Both the position numbers and the translations under genes were made by a program. This document shows positions 1 through 6,241 of a stretch of DNA of 6,794 nt, piece by piece. Source of the stretch: Clostridiales bacterium (GTDB lineage: Bacteria; Bacillota; Clostridia; Oscillospirales; Oscillospiraceae); NCBI GenBank assembly GCA_012516225.1, contig JAAYWX010000129.1:1-6794 (forward strand). The letters run 5' to 3'. Position 1 is the first letter of the stretch; every line of letters begins with the position of its first letter. Under the pieces are notes generated by a model that saw only the letters and a list, made by a program, of their open reading frames with translations, searched no databases and was not told the DNA's origin.

Positions 1-569
1 GGATACACCTTGTGCCGGTGCATTTTTTCTCCTTCCCTTATACTTCCGAGCAGGCAAAGCAGATAGTGCTTGAGCTTACTAAAATCTTAACAGGATACTG
101 CGGAAGATTAACAGTGGAAATTGTTCCGTTTACGCATATTCAGGAGGAAATCCGCGCAAACTGCCCTGAGGAATATTTTACGCTAATTATGCGCCGCTTT
201 ATGATGCGGATAGCCGAAAAAATAGCTGAGCAAAACGGTTGCGGCGCCATTGTAACCGGAGAAAACCTCGGGCAGGTGGCAAGTCAGACTATGGAGGCTC
301 TGCGGGTTACGGAAGAGTGTATTTCTCTACCAGTTTTGCGTCCGCTTATCGGAATGGACAAGTCGGACATTATCCGTATAGCAAGAAAGATAAACACCTA
401 TGAAACATCTATACTGCCGTATGAGGACTGCTGTACGGTTTTCACACCACGGCACCCGCGCACCAAACCTAAGCTTGAGGATGTTTTGAATGCGGAAAGC
501 GCTCTTAACATTGACGCACTCGTCGAAGAAGCTCTGAAAGGAACGGAAAGAATCAGATTTGATATCTGA
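1..569 (+). CDS. thiI: ThiI, tRNA uridine 4-sulfurtransferase (3' part; 5' end outside window)
   Basis: ThiI adenylates U8 of tRNA and transfers sulfur to make 4-thiouridine; in many bacteria it also supplies sulfur for the thiamine thiazole. It is a cytosolic enzyme fed by a cysteine desulfurase. The visible part is the C-terminal half of the PP-loop (AANH) domain. The frame is open from base 3, reading Ile-His-Leu before the GTG at 12, so that GTG is an internal Val codon and not the start. Diagnostic stretches are FPYTSEQAK just after it, MRRFMMRIAEKIA, TGENLGQVASQT at about 255-290, RPLIGMDKSDI, and PYEDCCTVFTP at about 417-449. The second stretch of family cysteines (429-434) corresponds to the region of the catalytic Cys344 of E. 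coli ThiI. The protein stops soon after this motif, so it lacks the C-terminal rhodanese domain of the enterobacterial enzyme, as in B. subtilis. The THUMP domain and the PP-loop signature lie upstream and are not visible. cinA follows after 34 bases on the same strand, probably in one operon. Confidence 0.95.
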   Translation, partial: IHLVPVHFFSFPYTSEQAKQIVLELTKILTGYCGRLTVEIVPFTHIQEEIRANCPEEYFTLIMRRFMMRIAEKIAEQNGCGAIVTGENLGQVASQTMEALRVTEECISLPVLRPLIGMDKSDIIRIARKINTYETSILPYEDCCTVFTPRHPRTKPKLEDVLNAESALNIDALVEEALKGTERIRFDI

Positions 570-587
570 AACAGGCTGCAGAAACAG

Positions 588-594
588 AAAGGAG
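588..594 (+). promoter_or_regulatory. Ribosome binding site fixing the cinA start
   Basis: AAAGGAG lies 9 bases before the ATG at 604. A longer in-frame reading could begin at a TTG at 559, inside the end of thiI. That start has no Shine-Dalgarno sequence and would add 15 residues (ISETGCRNRKETGR) unlike CinA N-termini. The site therefore supports 604 as the start. Confidence 0.85.
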
Positions 595-603
595 ACTGGT
601 CGT

Positions 604-1881
604 ATGAAAAGCCCGCTCAGCGCAGAGATTTTATCGGTCGGAACCGAATTGCTGCTGGGGAACACAACCAACACGGATGCAAGAGATATTTCGATATATC
701 TTTCCGAACTCGGCATAAACGTGTTTTATCACACCGTTGTGGGCGATAATCCGGAGAGGCTTGCCAAAGCCGTTGAGATCGCGCGCGGACGTGCGGATAT
801 CATCATAACGACAGGCGGTCTCGGACCAACCTGCGATGACCTTACAAAGCAGGTTCTTGCCAAGGCTTTCGGTCTTGAAATGGTTTTTCATGAAGAGCTT
901 GCAGAGGAAATGAAGCGTTACTTCCGGGAAATTATCGGCGTTGACAACATGACCGAAAACAATCTCCAGCAGGCTTATCTTCCCGCGGGCTGCACAGTGT
1001 TCCGCAACGAGTGGGGAACTGCTCCCGGCTGTGCTTTCGAGGCAGGCGGAGTAAGGGTAATAATGCTGCCGGGACCTCCGAGAGAGTGCAACGCCATGTT
1101 CACAGCCTGTGCCATGCCTTACCTTAGGGCACTTTCGGATGAAGTTATATTGTCACACAGCCTGCATATAGTCGGAAGCGGCGAGAGCGCTGTTGAAGCA
1201 AAGCTCCGCAGCATGATGAACGAACTGCAGAATCCTACCCTTGCCCCGTATGCGAAGGAAGGCGAGGTTATGCTCCGCATTACAGCTAAGGCGAAAACCG
1301 CCGAAGAGGCGGAGAAAATGATGCAGCCCGTTATAGACAAAGTGCGGGAAATTCTTGGAGATATCATATATGGTATAGATACAGGAAGTCTAGAGCATGT
1401 CGTTTTTGAGTTGCTCAAAAGCAAAAATATGACGATCAGTACGGCGGAAAGCTGTACAGGAGGGTTTATAGCGAAGAGAATTACGGATCTTAGCGGCTCG
1501 TCGGCGGTGTTTATGGGCGGAGCGATTACCTATGCGACGCAAAGCAAGACGTCCGTTTTGGGCGTTCCGGATGAACTTATTAAAAAGCATGGTGTAATCA
1601 GCGGAGAGGTTGCAGCCGAAATGGCAAAGCGGGCAAGAGAACTTTTCGGTTCGTCAATTTCCGTTTCCACCACCGGGCTTGCCGGTCCGGAAGGGGATGG
1701 AATAAATCCTGTAGGTACTGTTTTTGTTGCGCTTGCGGCGGAAAATGAGGTTTTTGTTACTCAGCTTAATTCCGGATTCGGAAGGACAAGAGTACGGACG
1801 CTTGCTTCGAATTGTGCGTTTGACATGGTGAGAAGATACCTGACAGGACTGCCTGTGGTAGTGGATTATCATAAAAGATAG
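604..1881 (+). CDS. cinA: CinA, two-domain NMN deamidase / ADP-ribose pyrophosphatase family protein
   Basis: The protein has 425 residues, the usual length for full CinA. Residues 5-170 form the MoCF-like (COG1058) domain, opening with AEILSVGTELLLGNTTNTDA and carrying TTGGLGPTCDD (69-79) and LPGPPREC (155-162). This domain has ADP-ribose pyrophosphatase activity in characterised members. Residues from about 263 to 415 form the CinA C-terminal (PncC-type) domain, with STAESCTGG (279-287) holding the probable catalytic Ser, GGAITYATQSK (305-315), TGLAGPEGD (357-365) and GTVFVA. In this family the domain deamidates nicotinamide mononucleotide to nicotinate mononucleotide. It thereby recycles the NMN released by NAD-dependent DNA ligase into NAD synthesis. 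In some Gram-positive bacteria cinA is competence-induced; no competence element is visible here. It lies downstream of thiI and is probably co-transcribed with it. Both domains look intact. Confidence 0.97.
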   Translation: MKSPLSAEILSVGTELLLGNTTNTDARDISIYLSELGINVFYHTVVGDNPERLAKAVEIARGRADIIITTGGLGPTCDDLTKQVLAKAFGLEMVFHEELAEEMKRYFREIIGVDNMTENNLQQAYLPAGCTVFRNEWGTAPGCAFEAGGVRVIMLPGPPRECNAMFTACAMPYLRALSDEVILSHSLHIVGSGESAVEAKLRSMMNELQNPTLAPYAKEGEVMLRITAKAKTAEEAEKMMQPVIDKVREILGDIIYGIDTGSLEHVVFELLKSKNMTISTAESCTGGFIAKRITDLSGSSAVFMGGAITYATQSKTSVLGVPDELIKKHGVISGEVAAEMAKRARELFGSSISVSTTGLAGPEGDGINPVGTVFVALAAENEVFVTQLNSGFGRTRVRTLASNCAFDMVRRYLTGLPVVVDYHKR

Positions 1882-1883
1882 AC

Positions 1884-1915
1884 CGGGTCTGTTTATTTAA
1901 AAACCCGTTTTGTTT
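1884..1915 (+). terminator. Weak rho-independent terminator after cinA
   Basis: Just after the cinA TAG, CGGGT (1884-1888) can pair with ACCCG (1903-1907). The 14-base loop between them contains TTTA and TAAA segments that could extend the pairing. A T-rich run (TTTTGTTTG) follows. The stem is short, so termination may be partial and some transcripts may continue into the phosphoribosyltransferase gene. Confidence 0.55.
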
Positions 1916-1918
1916 GTG

Positions 1919-1946
1919 TTGATTTTTAGCTTAATAAATGTATAAT
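1919..1946 (+). promoter_or_regulatory. Sigma-A-type promoter for the phosphoribosyltransferase gene
   Basis: The -35 is TTGATT (1919-1924) and the -10 is a perfect TATAAT (1941-1946), with a 16-base spacer. Transcription would start near 1953, giving a leader of about 68 bases before the ATG at 2021. The site sits directly after the terminator-like hairpin of cinA, which fits the start of a new transcription unit. Confidence 0.75.
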
Positions 1947-1971
1947 AGATATGTTGCCTTAAAAACGATCT

Positions 1972-1986
1972 GCGGCGTTTTGCCGC
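1972..1986 (+). promoter_or_regulatory. Small leader hairpin upstream of the phosphoribosyltransferase gene
   Basis: GCGGC (1972-1976) and GCCGC (1982-1986) form a 5-bp GC stem with a GTTTT loop in the predicted 5' leader. A second small pairing (CCGT 1986-1989 with ACGG 1995-1998) overlaps it by one base, so only one can form fully. The leader is too short for a purine riboswitch aptamer plus expression platform and none was recognised. A role in mRNA stability or in translation is possible, but chance is also possible. Confidence 0.3.
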
Positions 1987-2020
1987 CGTATAAAACGGAA
2001 ATTCAGGAGGAAATCATCCA

Positions 2021-2581
2021 ATGCTTACCTACGAGATAGACATAGCCGGTTTAAAGCGCGAGCTGCCGATATGCCGCGTGACCGACGATGTTTACATCGG
2101 CGCATTTGTTATCTTCGGCGATGTGGAACTTACGGTTCACTGCGCCGCGGAACTGCTTAAAAGAGCTCCGGAATACGACTACATAATAGCGCCTGAGGCG
2201 AAGAGCATTCCTCTGCTCTATGAAATGGCACGTCAGAGCGGGGAAAACAAGTATTTTCTTGCGCGCAAATCTCCCAAGCTCTACATGACAGGAGTTTTTG
2301 AAGTAGAGGTGAAGTCTATAACTACGGAGAAGGTGCAGAAGCTTGTTCTTGACAAGGCGGATGCAGAGCAAATGCGCGGCAAGCGTATCCTTATCGTAGA
2401 CGACGTCATTTCCACAGGAGAATCACTTAAGGCAGTGGAAGAGCTTGTCGAAAAGGCGGGAGGGACAGTAGCGGGGCGCATGTTTGTTCTCGCTGAAGGT
2501 GACGCACAAAAGCGCGATGATGTAATCTATCTCGCACCTCTGCCTCTTTTCAATGCCGATGGTACGCCCAAAGAGACCTGA
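2021..2581 (+). CDS. APRT-like phosphoribosyltransferase of unassigned substrate
   Basis: This 186-residue cytosolic protein belongs to the type I phosphoribosyltransferase fold (COG0503-like). The PRPP-binding signature is RILIVDDVISTGES at about 122-135, with paired Asp residues followed by the STGES phosphate loop. Upstream, IIAPEAKSIPLLYEMA (55-70) and ARKSPKLYM (81-89) align by eye with the GTEARG and VRKxGKLP segments of adenine phosphoribosyltransferase. The YDLEYG loop typical of true APRT is not recognisable; residues 91-112 read VEVKSITTEKVQKLVLDK in that area. The usual reaction joins a purine base and PRPP to give a nucleotide and pyrophosphate, as in salvage. Adenine, xanthine or guanine as substrate, or a regulatory PRPP-sensing role, cannot be told apart here. 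An AGGAGG (2005-2010) sits 10 bases before the ATG, and the gene has its own promoter. The family call is firm; the specificity is inference. Confidence 0.85.
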   Translation: MLTYEIDIAGLKRELPICRVTDDVYIGAFVIFGDVELTVHCAAELLKRAPEYDYIIAPEAKSIPLLYEMARQSGENKYFLARKSPKLYMTGVFEVEVKSITTEKVQKLVLDKADAEQMRGKRILIVDDVISTGESLKAVEELVEKAGGTVAGRMFVLAEGDAQKRDDVIYLAPLPLFNADGTPKET

Positions 2582-2587
2582 AGAATA

Positions 2588-2623
2588 AAAGCACCGTTTC
2601 CCACAAAAGGGAAACGGTGCTTT
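2588..2623. terminator. Bidirectional terminator between the phosphoribosyltransferase gene and tadA
   Basis: AAAGCACCGTTTCCC (2588-2602) and GGGAAACGGTGCTTT (2609-2623) form a perfect 15-bp stem with an ACAAAA loop. On the + strand the stem begins 6 bases after the phosphoribosyltransferase stop, but only three T residues follow without interruption. On the - strand the stem is followed by TTTTATTCTT, a better U-tract, so it should also end tadA transcripts. The two genes converge on it. Confidence 0.9.
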
Positions 2624-2672
2624 AAGTCTGACATTTTAAGGCAATATACAAGAGAAAAAGGAGGGAAACGAT

Positions 2673-3104
2673 TCATCCACGCAGTTCGCCGAAAAAATAC
2701 GACAGTAAAGCTGAACATTCTTTTTCCAGAACTCCGCCAAAAACGGCCGGATGATGACTATAGCGTTCTGAAAAAAGATCTATTACTCTTCCGCAGGAAC
2801 CGTATTTTTTTTCTTTAGCACCGTAGACTACACAAGAAATACGGGAATTTATTATTGCCCCCGCGCACATGGGACAGGGTTCGAGAGTCACATATAGGGT
2901 GCAGCCGTATAAACGCCAGTCTCCAACAGTCCGGCAGGCTTCGTCTATAGCGTTAAGTTCGGCGTGGCCGAGAGCGGAACGGGTGCGCTCACGGGTGTTT
3001 TGGCCTTTTCCTATAATATTTCCGCTTTCATCCGTGATTACGCAGCCAACGGGGATTTCACCCGCATCAGCCGCACTCCGCGCAAGTTCGAGAGCCAGGC
3101 GCAT
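2673..3104 (-). CDS. tadA: TadA, tRNA-specific adenosine deaminase
   Basis: TadA converts the wobble adenosine A34 of tRNA-Arg(ACG) to inosine and is usually essential. The 143-residue reading from ATG 3104 carries the zinc deaminase signature: GHAELNA (46-52) with the zinc His and catalytic Glu, and LEPCPMCAGA (74-83) with the two zinc cysteines. EIPVGCVI near the N-terminus and the FFGELRG C-terminus also match the family. The start is odd. Homologous-looking codons (His-Glu-Gln-Tyr) continue upstream of ATG 3104, but they are preceded by an in-frame TAA (3119-3117) that directly follows another ATG (3122-3120). No Shine-Dalgarno sequence precedes ATG 3104, whereas a modest AAAGG lies about 12 bases before the upstream ATG. 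E. coli TadA has HEYWMRHAL in the same place, so the protein from 3104 would lose only a few residues of the first helix. The gene converges with the phosphoribosyltransferase gene and diverges from mntP. Confidence 0.93.
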   Translation of the reverse strand: MRLALELARSAADAGEIPVGCVITDESGNIIGKGQNTRERTRSALGHAELNAIDEACRTVGDWRLYGCTLYVTLEPCPMCAGAIINSRISCVVYGAKEKKYGSCGRVIDLFSERYSHHPAVFGGVLEKECSALLSYFFGELRG

Positions 3105-3116
3105 ATACTGTTCGTG

Positions 3117-3122
3117 TTACAT
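3117..3122 (-). other. ATG-TAA start-stop in frame just upstream of tadA
   Basis: Read on the - strand, bases 3122-3117 are ATG TAA. The same frame then gives His, Glu, Gln, Tyr and the ATG at 3104, and continues into TadA. The four residues after the stop match the family N-terminus. This may be a nonsense change at codon 2 of an ancestral start, a sequencing error, or a minimal start-stop that passes ribosomes on to ATG 3104. The bases are seen directly; their effect is inference. Confidence 0.5.
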
Positions 3123-3192
3123 AATAAAAACCAGCCTTTAAAAATAAAAATAGAGAAATTAATAAAAACAGAAACAAAAAACGGAGGAAATC
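3123..3192. promoter_or_regulatory. A-rich divergent spacer between tadA and mntP, with the mntP ribosome binding site
   Basis: These 70 bases are strongly A-rich on the + strand. GGAGG (3183-3187) sits 5 bases before the mntP ATG. No good -10/-35 pair is visible in either direction; on the - strand a TTGTTT and a TATTTT occur, but with long spacing. The spacer is too short for the yybP-ykoY manganese riboswitch often found before Mn exporters, and its conserved features were not seen. Confidence 0.45.
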
Positions 3193-3774
3193 ATGTTTGA
3201 AAAACTACTGACTGATATACTTATCGGAGCAAGCCTTTCAGTGGATGCTTTTGCGGTGACTGTGGGAGAAGGACTTGCCTGTCCTAAAAACAGGCTGAAA
3301 AATGCAGCTATTCATTCCATATATTTTGGAATATTTCAGGGCCTTATGCCGCTTATCGGATTTTACCTTGCCGGAACGGTAAGCAACAGCATAATGTCGT
3401 TTGGACCTTATATCAGCTTCTTTATGTTGGTATTTGTAGGCGGGATAATGTTGGTAGATTCGATAAAAAACAAGGACGATGGGGAAGATGATGGTGCGGT
3501 ATGCGAAAAATTCAGCCACTCCAAAGCAATAATGCTTGCCGTGGCGACGAGCATAGACGCGCTTGCGGTCGGCGTCAGCTTTGCCTTTACTGAAAGCACT
3601 GTTTTCATGCCGTGCACAATTATCGGCATATCAACGTTCTTAATATGCTTGCTTGGAGGAGTACTCTGCTCAAAGCTGCCCAAAGGTTCTGGACGGGGAG
3701 CGGGCATTGCCGGCGGCTGTGTTCTTATAGGGATTGGAATAAAGCTCCTTGTAGAAGGGGTTTTCTTAAAATAA
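3193..3774 (+). CDS. mntP: MntP, manganese efflux pump
   Basis: MntP (YebN, formerly DUF204) exports Mn2+ across the cytoplasmic membrane and protects against manganese excess. The 193-residue length is normal. The protein shows the family's internal duplication: SLSVDAFAVTVGEG (14-27) in the first half and ATSIDALAVGVSF (118-130) in the second, each with an intramembrane Asp (D18 and D122). Hydrophobic segments at about 4-26, 38-61, 70-91, 112-131, 137-159 and 170-191 fit six transmembrane helices. A charged loop, KNKDDGEDDGAVCEK (92-106), joins the halves. The ATG is preceded by GGAGG. Upstream tadA is divergent, so the promoter must lie in the short spacer or within the tadA coding sequence. 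The gene converges with lepA on a shared terminator. The family assignment is firm; Mn2+ specificity follows from characterised homologues. Confidence 0.95.
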   Translation: MFEKLLTDILIGASLSVDAFAVTVGEGLACPKNRLKNAAIHSIYFGIFQGLMPLIGFYLAGTVSNSIMSFGPYISFFMLVFVGGIMLVDSIKNKDDGEDDGAVCEKFSHSKAIMLAVATSIDALAVGVSFAFTESTVFMPCTIIGISTFLICLLGGVLCSKLPKGSGRGAGIAGGCVLIGIGIKLLVEGVFLK

Positions 3775-3800
3775 AAACCAGAGAATTTTAATACTTTAAA

Positions 3801-3844
3801 AGCCTGTCCTCACAGAATGAGTTCTGTTTGAGGGCAGGCTTTTT
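3801..3844. terminator. Bidirectional terminator between mntP and lepA
   Basis: AGCCTGTCCTC (3801-3811) pairs with GAGGGCAGGCT (3830-3840) over 11 bp including one G-U pair. ACAGA and TCTGT inside the loop can extend the hairpin. On the + strand it ends in TTTTT, a good terminator 26 bases after the mntP stop. On the - strand the stem is followed by TTTAAAGT, so it can also serve lepA, though with a poorer U-tract. Confidence 0.88.
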
Positions 3845-3871
3845 GCATATACTTAAGATTGCGGATATTAT

Positions 3872-5677
3872 TTATTCGTCAAGTTTAAGAACCGCCATGA
3901 ACGCTTCCTGAGGAACAGAAACCGTTCCAAGGCTGCGCATACGCTTTTTGCCCTCTTTCTGCTTTTCAAGAAGTTTCTTTTTGCGAGTTATATCGCCGCC
4001 GTAGCATTTGGCAAGGACATCCTTCCGTACGGCTTTTATAGTTTCACGCGCTATAATCTTGCCGCCTATAGCCGCCTGAACAGGGACTTCAAAAAGCTGG
4101 CGAGGTATATTTTCTTTAAGTTTCTCAACAATTTTGCGTGCTCTTGGATAAGCCTTATCCCTATGCACAATAAAGCTAAGCGCATCTACAATTTCACCGT
4201 TAAGAAGAACATCAAGCTTGACAAGATTGCTCTCGCGGTATCCCGAAAGCTCATAATCAAGAGAGGCATAACCTCTGGTGCGGGCTTTAAGTGCATCGAA
4301 AAAGTCGTAAATAATCTCGTTAAGCGGCATTTCGTACTGAAGTTCCACACGCGTTTCGTCAAGATATTGCATCCCCTTGTATTCTCCACGCCTGTCTTGG
4401 CAAAGCTCCATAATATTGCCGACGTATTCGGTAGGAGTCATGATTGAGGCCTTGACATAGGGTTCTTCCGCAAAATCTATCTGTGAAGGGTCGGGATAAT
4501 TGAGGGGGTTGTCCACAATTAGCATTTCACCGTTGGTTTTAGTGACATGGTAAATTACGCTCGGGGCAGTTGTGATAAGGTCAAGGTCATATTCGCGCTC
4601 AAGCCTTTCCTGAACTATTTCCATATGGAGAAGCCCGAGAAAACCACAGCGGAAGCCGAACCCAAGGGCAGCGGAGGACTCCGGCTCAAACTGAAGGGCG
4701 GCATCGTTAAGCTTAAGCTTTTCCAAAGCGTCGCGCAAATCTGGATCATCGGCGCCGTCTGCTGGATATATGCCTGAAAATACCATGGGTTGGGCGGGAC
4801 GATATCCGGGTACGGGCGCTTTTGCGGGATTTTCAAGTCCGGTGACCGTATCGCCTACTTGAGTATCAGTAACATTTTTTATACTTGCAGTAAAATATCC
4901 CACATCACCGGCGGAAAGACTATCACAGGGGTCCAAACCAAAGGGACGGAGATGACCGACTTCCACTACTTTATATTTGGCACCGGAGGCCATCATAAGG
5001 ATGTTCATATCCTTTTGTATTTCGCCGTCAATTATGCGGATATATACTATTACGCCGCGATAGCTGTCATATTGGCTGTCAAATATAAGGGCCCGCAGAG
5101 GAGCGCTTGCATCGCCTTTGGGAGAAGGGACTTTTGTTACCACTTCCTCTAAAACGGCATCAATATTTATGCCGTTTTTTGCGCTTATCTCCGGCGCGTC
5201 AAGAGCCGGAATGCCTATTATATCCTCTATCTCGGTTTTAACACGGAGCGGATCGGCACCCGGAAGGTCTATTTTGTTTATTACGGGCAGGACTTCAAGG
5301 TCGTGGTCAAGTGCAAGATATGTGTTGGCAAGGGTCTGGGCTTCGATGCCTTGGCTTGCGTCCACCACCAGAAGAGCACCTTCACAGGCAGCAAGAGAAC
5401 GTGAAACTTCATAGTTGAAGTCAACATGTCCCGGGGTATCAATAAGGTTAAGAGTATAAGTTTCCCCGTCTTTTGCCTTATATGAAAGTCCGACAGCCCG
5501 AGCTTTGATAGTAATGCCGCGCTCACGTTCCAAATCCATATTGTCGAGAATTTGAGGGGTTATTTCACGGCTGTCGACGGCACCGCATTTTTCAAGAAGG
5601 CGGTCGGCAAGGGTGCTTTTTCCGTGATCTATGTGCGCTATTATAGAAAAGTTTCGTATTTTGCTCTGCTCTGTCAT
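3872..5677 (-). CDS. lepA: LepA, elongation factor 4 (ribosome-associated translational GTPase)
   Basis: LepA/EF4 is a GTPase that binds the ribosome. Back-translocation and roles in initiation or 30S assembly have been proposed for it. The 601-residue length is normal. GTPase motifs are G1 AHIDHGKST (14-22), G2 in RERGITIKA (51-59), G3 DTPGH (80-84) with the catalytic His, G4 NKID (134-137) and G5 SAKNG (165-169). An EF-Tu-like domain 2 follows, then the EF-G-like domains III and V containing GFGFRCGFLGLLHMEI. The LepA-specific C-terminal domain is present, with CYGGDITRKKKLLEKQKEG and the ending VPQEAFMAVLKLDE. GGAG (5688-5685) lies 7 bases before the ATG. The gene follows the XRE regulator gene on the same strand after 75 bases. 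No clear promoter or terminator is visible in that gap, so partial read-through from the regulator promoter is likely. No residue anomaly was noticed. Confidence 0.98.
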   Translation of the reverse strand: MTEQSKIRNFSIIAHIDHGKSTLADRLLEKCGAVDSREITPQILDNMDLERERGITIKARAVGLSYKAKDGETYTLNLIDTPGHVDFNYEVSRSLAACEGALLVVDASQGIEAQTLANTYLALDHDLEVLPVINKIDLPGADPLRVKTEIEDIIGIPALDAPEISAKNGINIDAVLEEVVTKVPSPKGDASAPLRALIFDSQYDSYRGVIVYIRIIDGEIQKDMNILMMASGAKYKVVEVGHLRPFGLDPCDSLSAGDVGYFTASIKNVTDTQVGDTVTGLENPAKAPVPGYRPAQPMVFSGIYPADGADDPDLRDALEKLKLNDAALQFEPESSAALGFGFRCGFLGLLHMEIVQERLEREYDLDLITTAPSVIYHVTKTNGEMLIVDNPLNYPDPSQIDFAEEPYVKASIMTPTEYVGNIMELCQDRRGEYKGMQYLDETRVELQYEMPLNEIIYDFFDALKARTRGYASLDYELSGYRESNLVKLDVLLNGEIVDALSFIVHRDKAYPRARKIVEKLKENIPRQLFEVPVQAAIGGKIIARETIKAVRKDVLAKCYGGDITRKKKLLEKQKEGKKRMRSLGTVSVPQEAFMAVLKLDE

Positions 5678-5752
5678 ATTGTCACTCCAAGGGCAAATTA
5701 AATAGAATTTTTGAAAAAATTGTTTACACAGGGGGCAAAAGTGTATATTCTT

Positions 5753-6199
5753 TTATTGTCCGCTCTTAAGAATACCAGACATTGAACGTGCAACACTCAG
5801 TTCGGCTTCGGCCATTGCCGATGTCTGCTCCAGAAGTTGCAGATCATCGTGATAAGTCAAGCGGAATGTCATTTTTTTTGCGGCACTGTCAACATAGCAA
5901 AGAGCCGCTTTGCGTACATCCGCGTCATTTATGCCGGAAAGCGCCCGGTTAAGTTCGGCAAGCGCGGTGGAAACAGATATCGGCTGATCTTCACAGTCAC
6001 TTCTCCCAAGCATATAATCAGCCGAAACACAGAAATAATCACAGACGCGGCAGACAAATGAAAGCCCTGGTTCCCGGGTGCCGTTTTCATAATGGGAAAG
6101 CAGTGCTTGGCTTATATGCAGGTCGCTGGCAAGCTGCCGCTGGCTTAGATTGCGTGAATGTCTAAGCTCCGACAGGATGTTTCCAAAACTGCGCTCCAT
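5753..6199 (-). CDS. XRE-family helix-turn-helix transcriptional regulator
   Basis: This 148-residue protein is probably cytosolic. Residues 6-65 are an HTH_3/Cro-CI DNA-binding domain: LRHSRNLSQRQLASDLHIS contains helix 2 and the turn, QALLSHYENGTREP carries the recognition helix, and DYFCVSADYMLGR closes the domain. Residues 75-145 look helical and may serve dimerisation or sensing; I do not recognise this part. Unusually, Cys50, Cys53 and Cys57 cluster in the fourth helix region (pattern CxxCxxxC), and Cys69 follows, where relatives usually have hydrophobic or polar residues. A GGGGAGG ribosome binding site lies 6 bases before the ATG, and a near-consensus promoter lies upstream. The neighbours are lepA downstream on the same strand and a divergent HtrA-like gene. 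Autoregulation and control of the divergent gene are plausible but not shown. The family call is certain; targets and signal are unknown. Confidence 0.93.
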   Translation of the reverse strand: MERSFGNILSELRHSRNLSQRQLASDLHISQALLSHYENGTREPGLSFVCRVCDYFCVSADYMLGRSDCEDQPISVSTALAELNRALSGINDADVRKAALCYVDSAAKKMTFRLTYHDDLQLLEQTSAMAEAELSVARSMSGILKSGQ

Positions 6200-6232
6200 T
6201 TTTTCGCCTCCCCGAGTGTATGATTACTTTTA

Positions 6233-6241
6233 GTATTATAC
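6233..6241. promoter_or_regulatory. Candidate operator palindrome over the regulator's -10 element
   Basis: GTATTATAC is a 9-base palindrome around a central T and covers the -10 box of the XRE promoter. A further GTAT occurs at 6217-6220 (in GTGTATGATTAC). Binding here by the XRE protein would block its own promoter. Part of the symmetry comes from the TATAAT itself, so this may be chance. Confidence 0.3.

Noticed and set aside
12..14. GTG at 12 as the start of thiI
   Set aside because: The frame is open upstream to the window edge and lacks a ribosome binding site, and ThiI has a THUMP domain and PP-loop signature that must lie before this point. The gene is simply cut by the window.
559..603. 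TTG at 559 as the cinA start
   Set aside because: It overlaps the end of thiI, has no Shine-Dalgarno sequence and adds residues unlike CinA. ATG 604 has a good site at 588-594.
1953..2020. Possible purine riboswitch in the leader of the phosphoribosyltransferase gene
   Set aside because: The predicted leader is about 68 bases and holds only small 4-5 bp hairpins. No three-way junction or conserved core of the purine aptamer is visible.
2658..2753. AAGGAGG at 2658-2664 on the + strand followed by a short open frame antisense to the tadA 3' end
   Set aside because: There is no ATG, GTG or TTG at suitable spacing (only ATT at 2671). The frame has 27 codons and encodes nothing recognisable. Part of the sequence is fixed by tadA itself.
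5703..5722. A/T-rich inverted repeat AATTTTTG / AAAAAATT between lepA and the XRE gene
   Set aside because: The arms are A/T only with almost no loop, and no U-tract follows on the gene-bearing strand. It is poor as a terminator and likely chance in an A/T-rich spacer.
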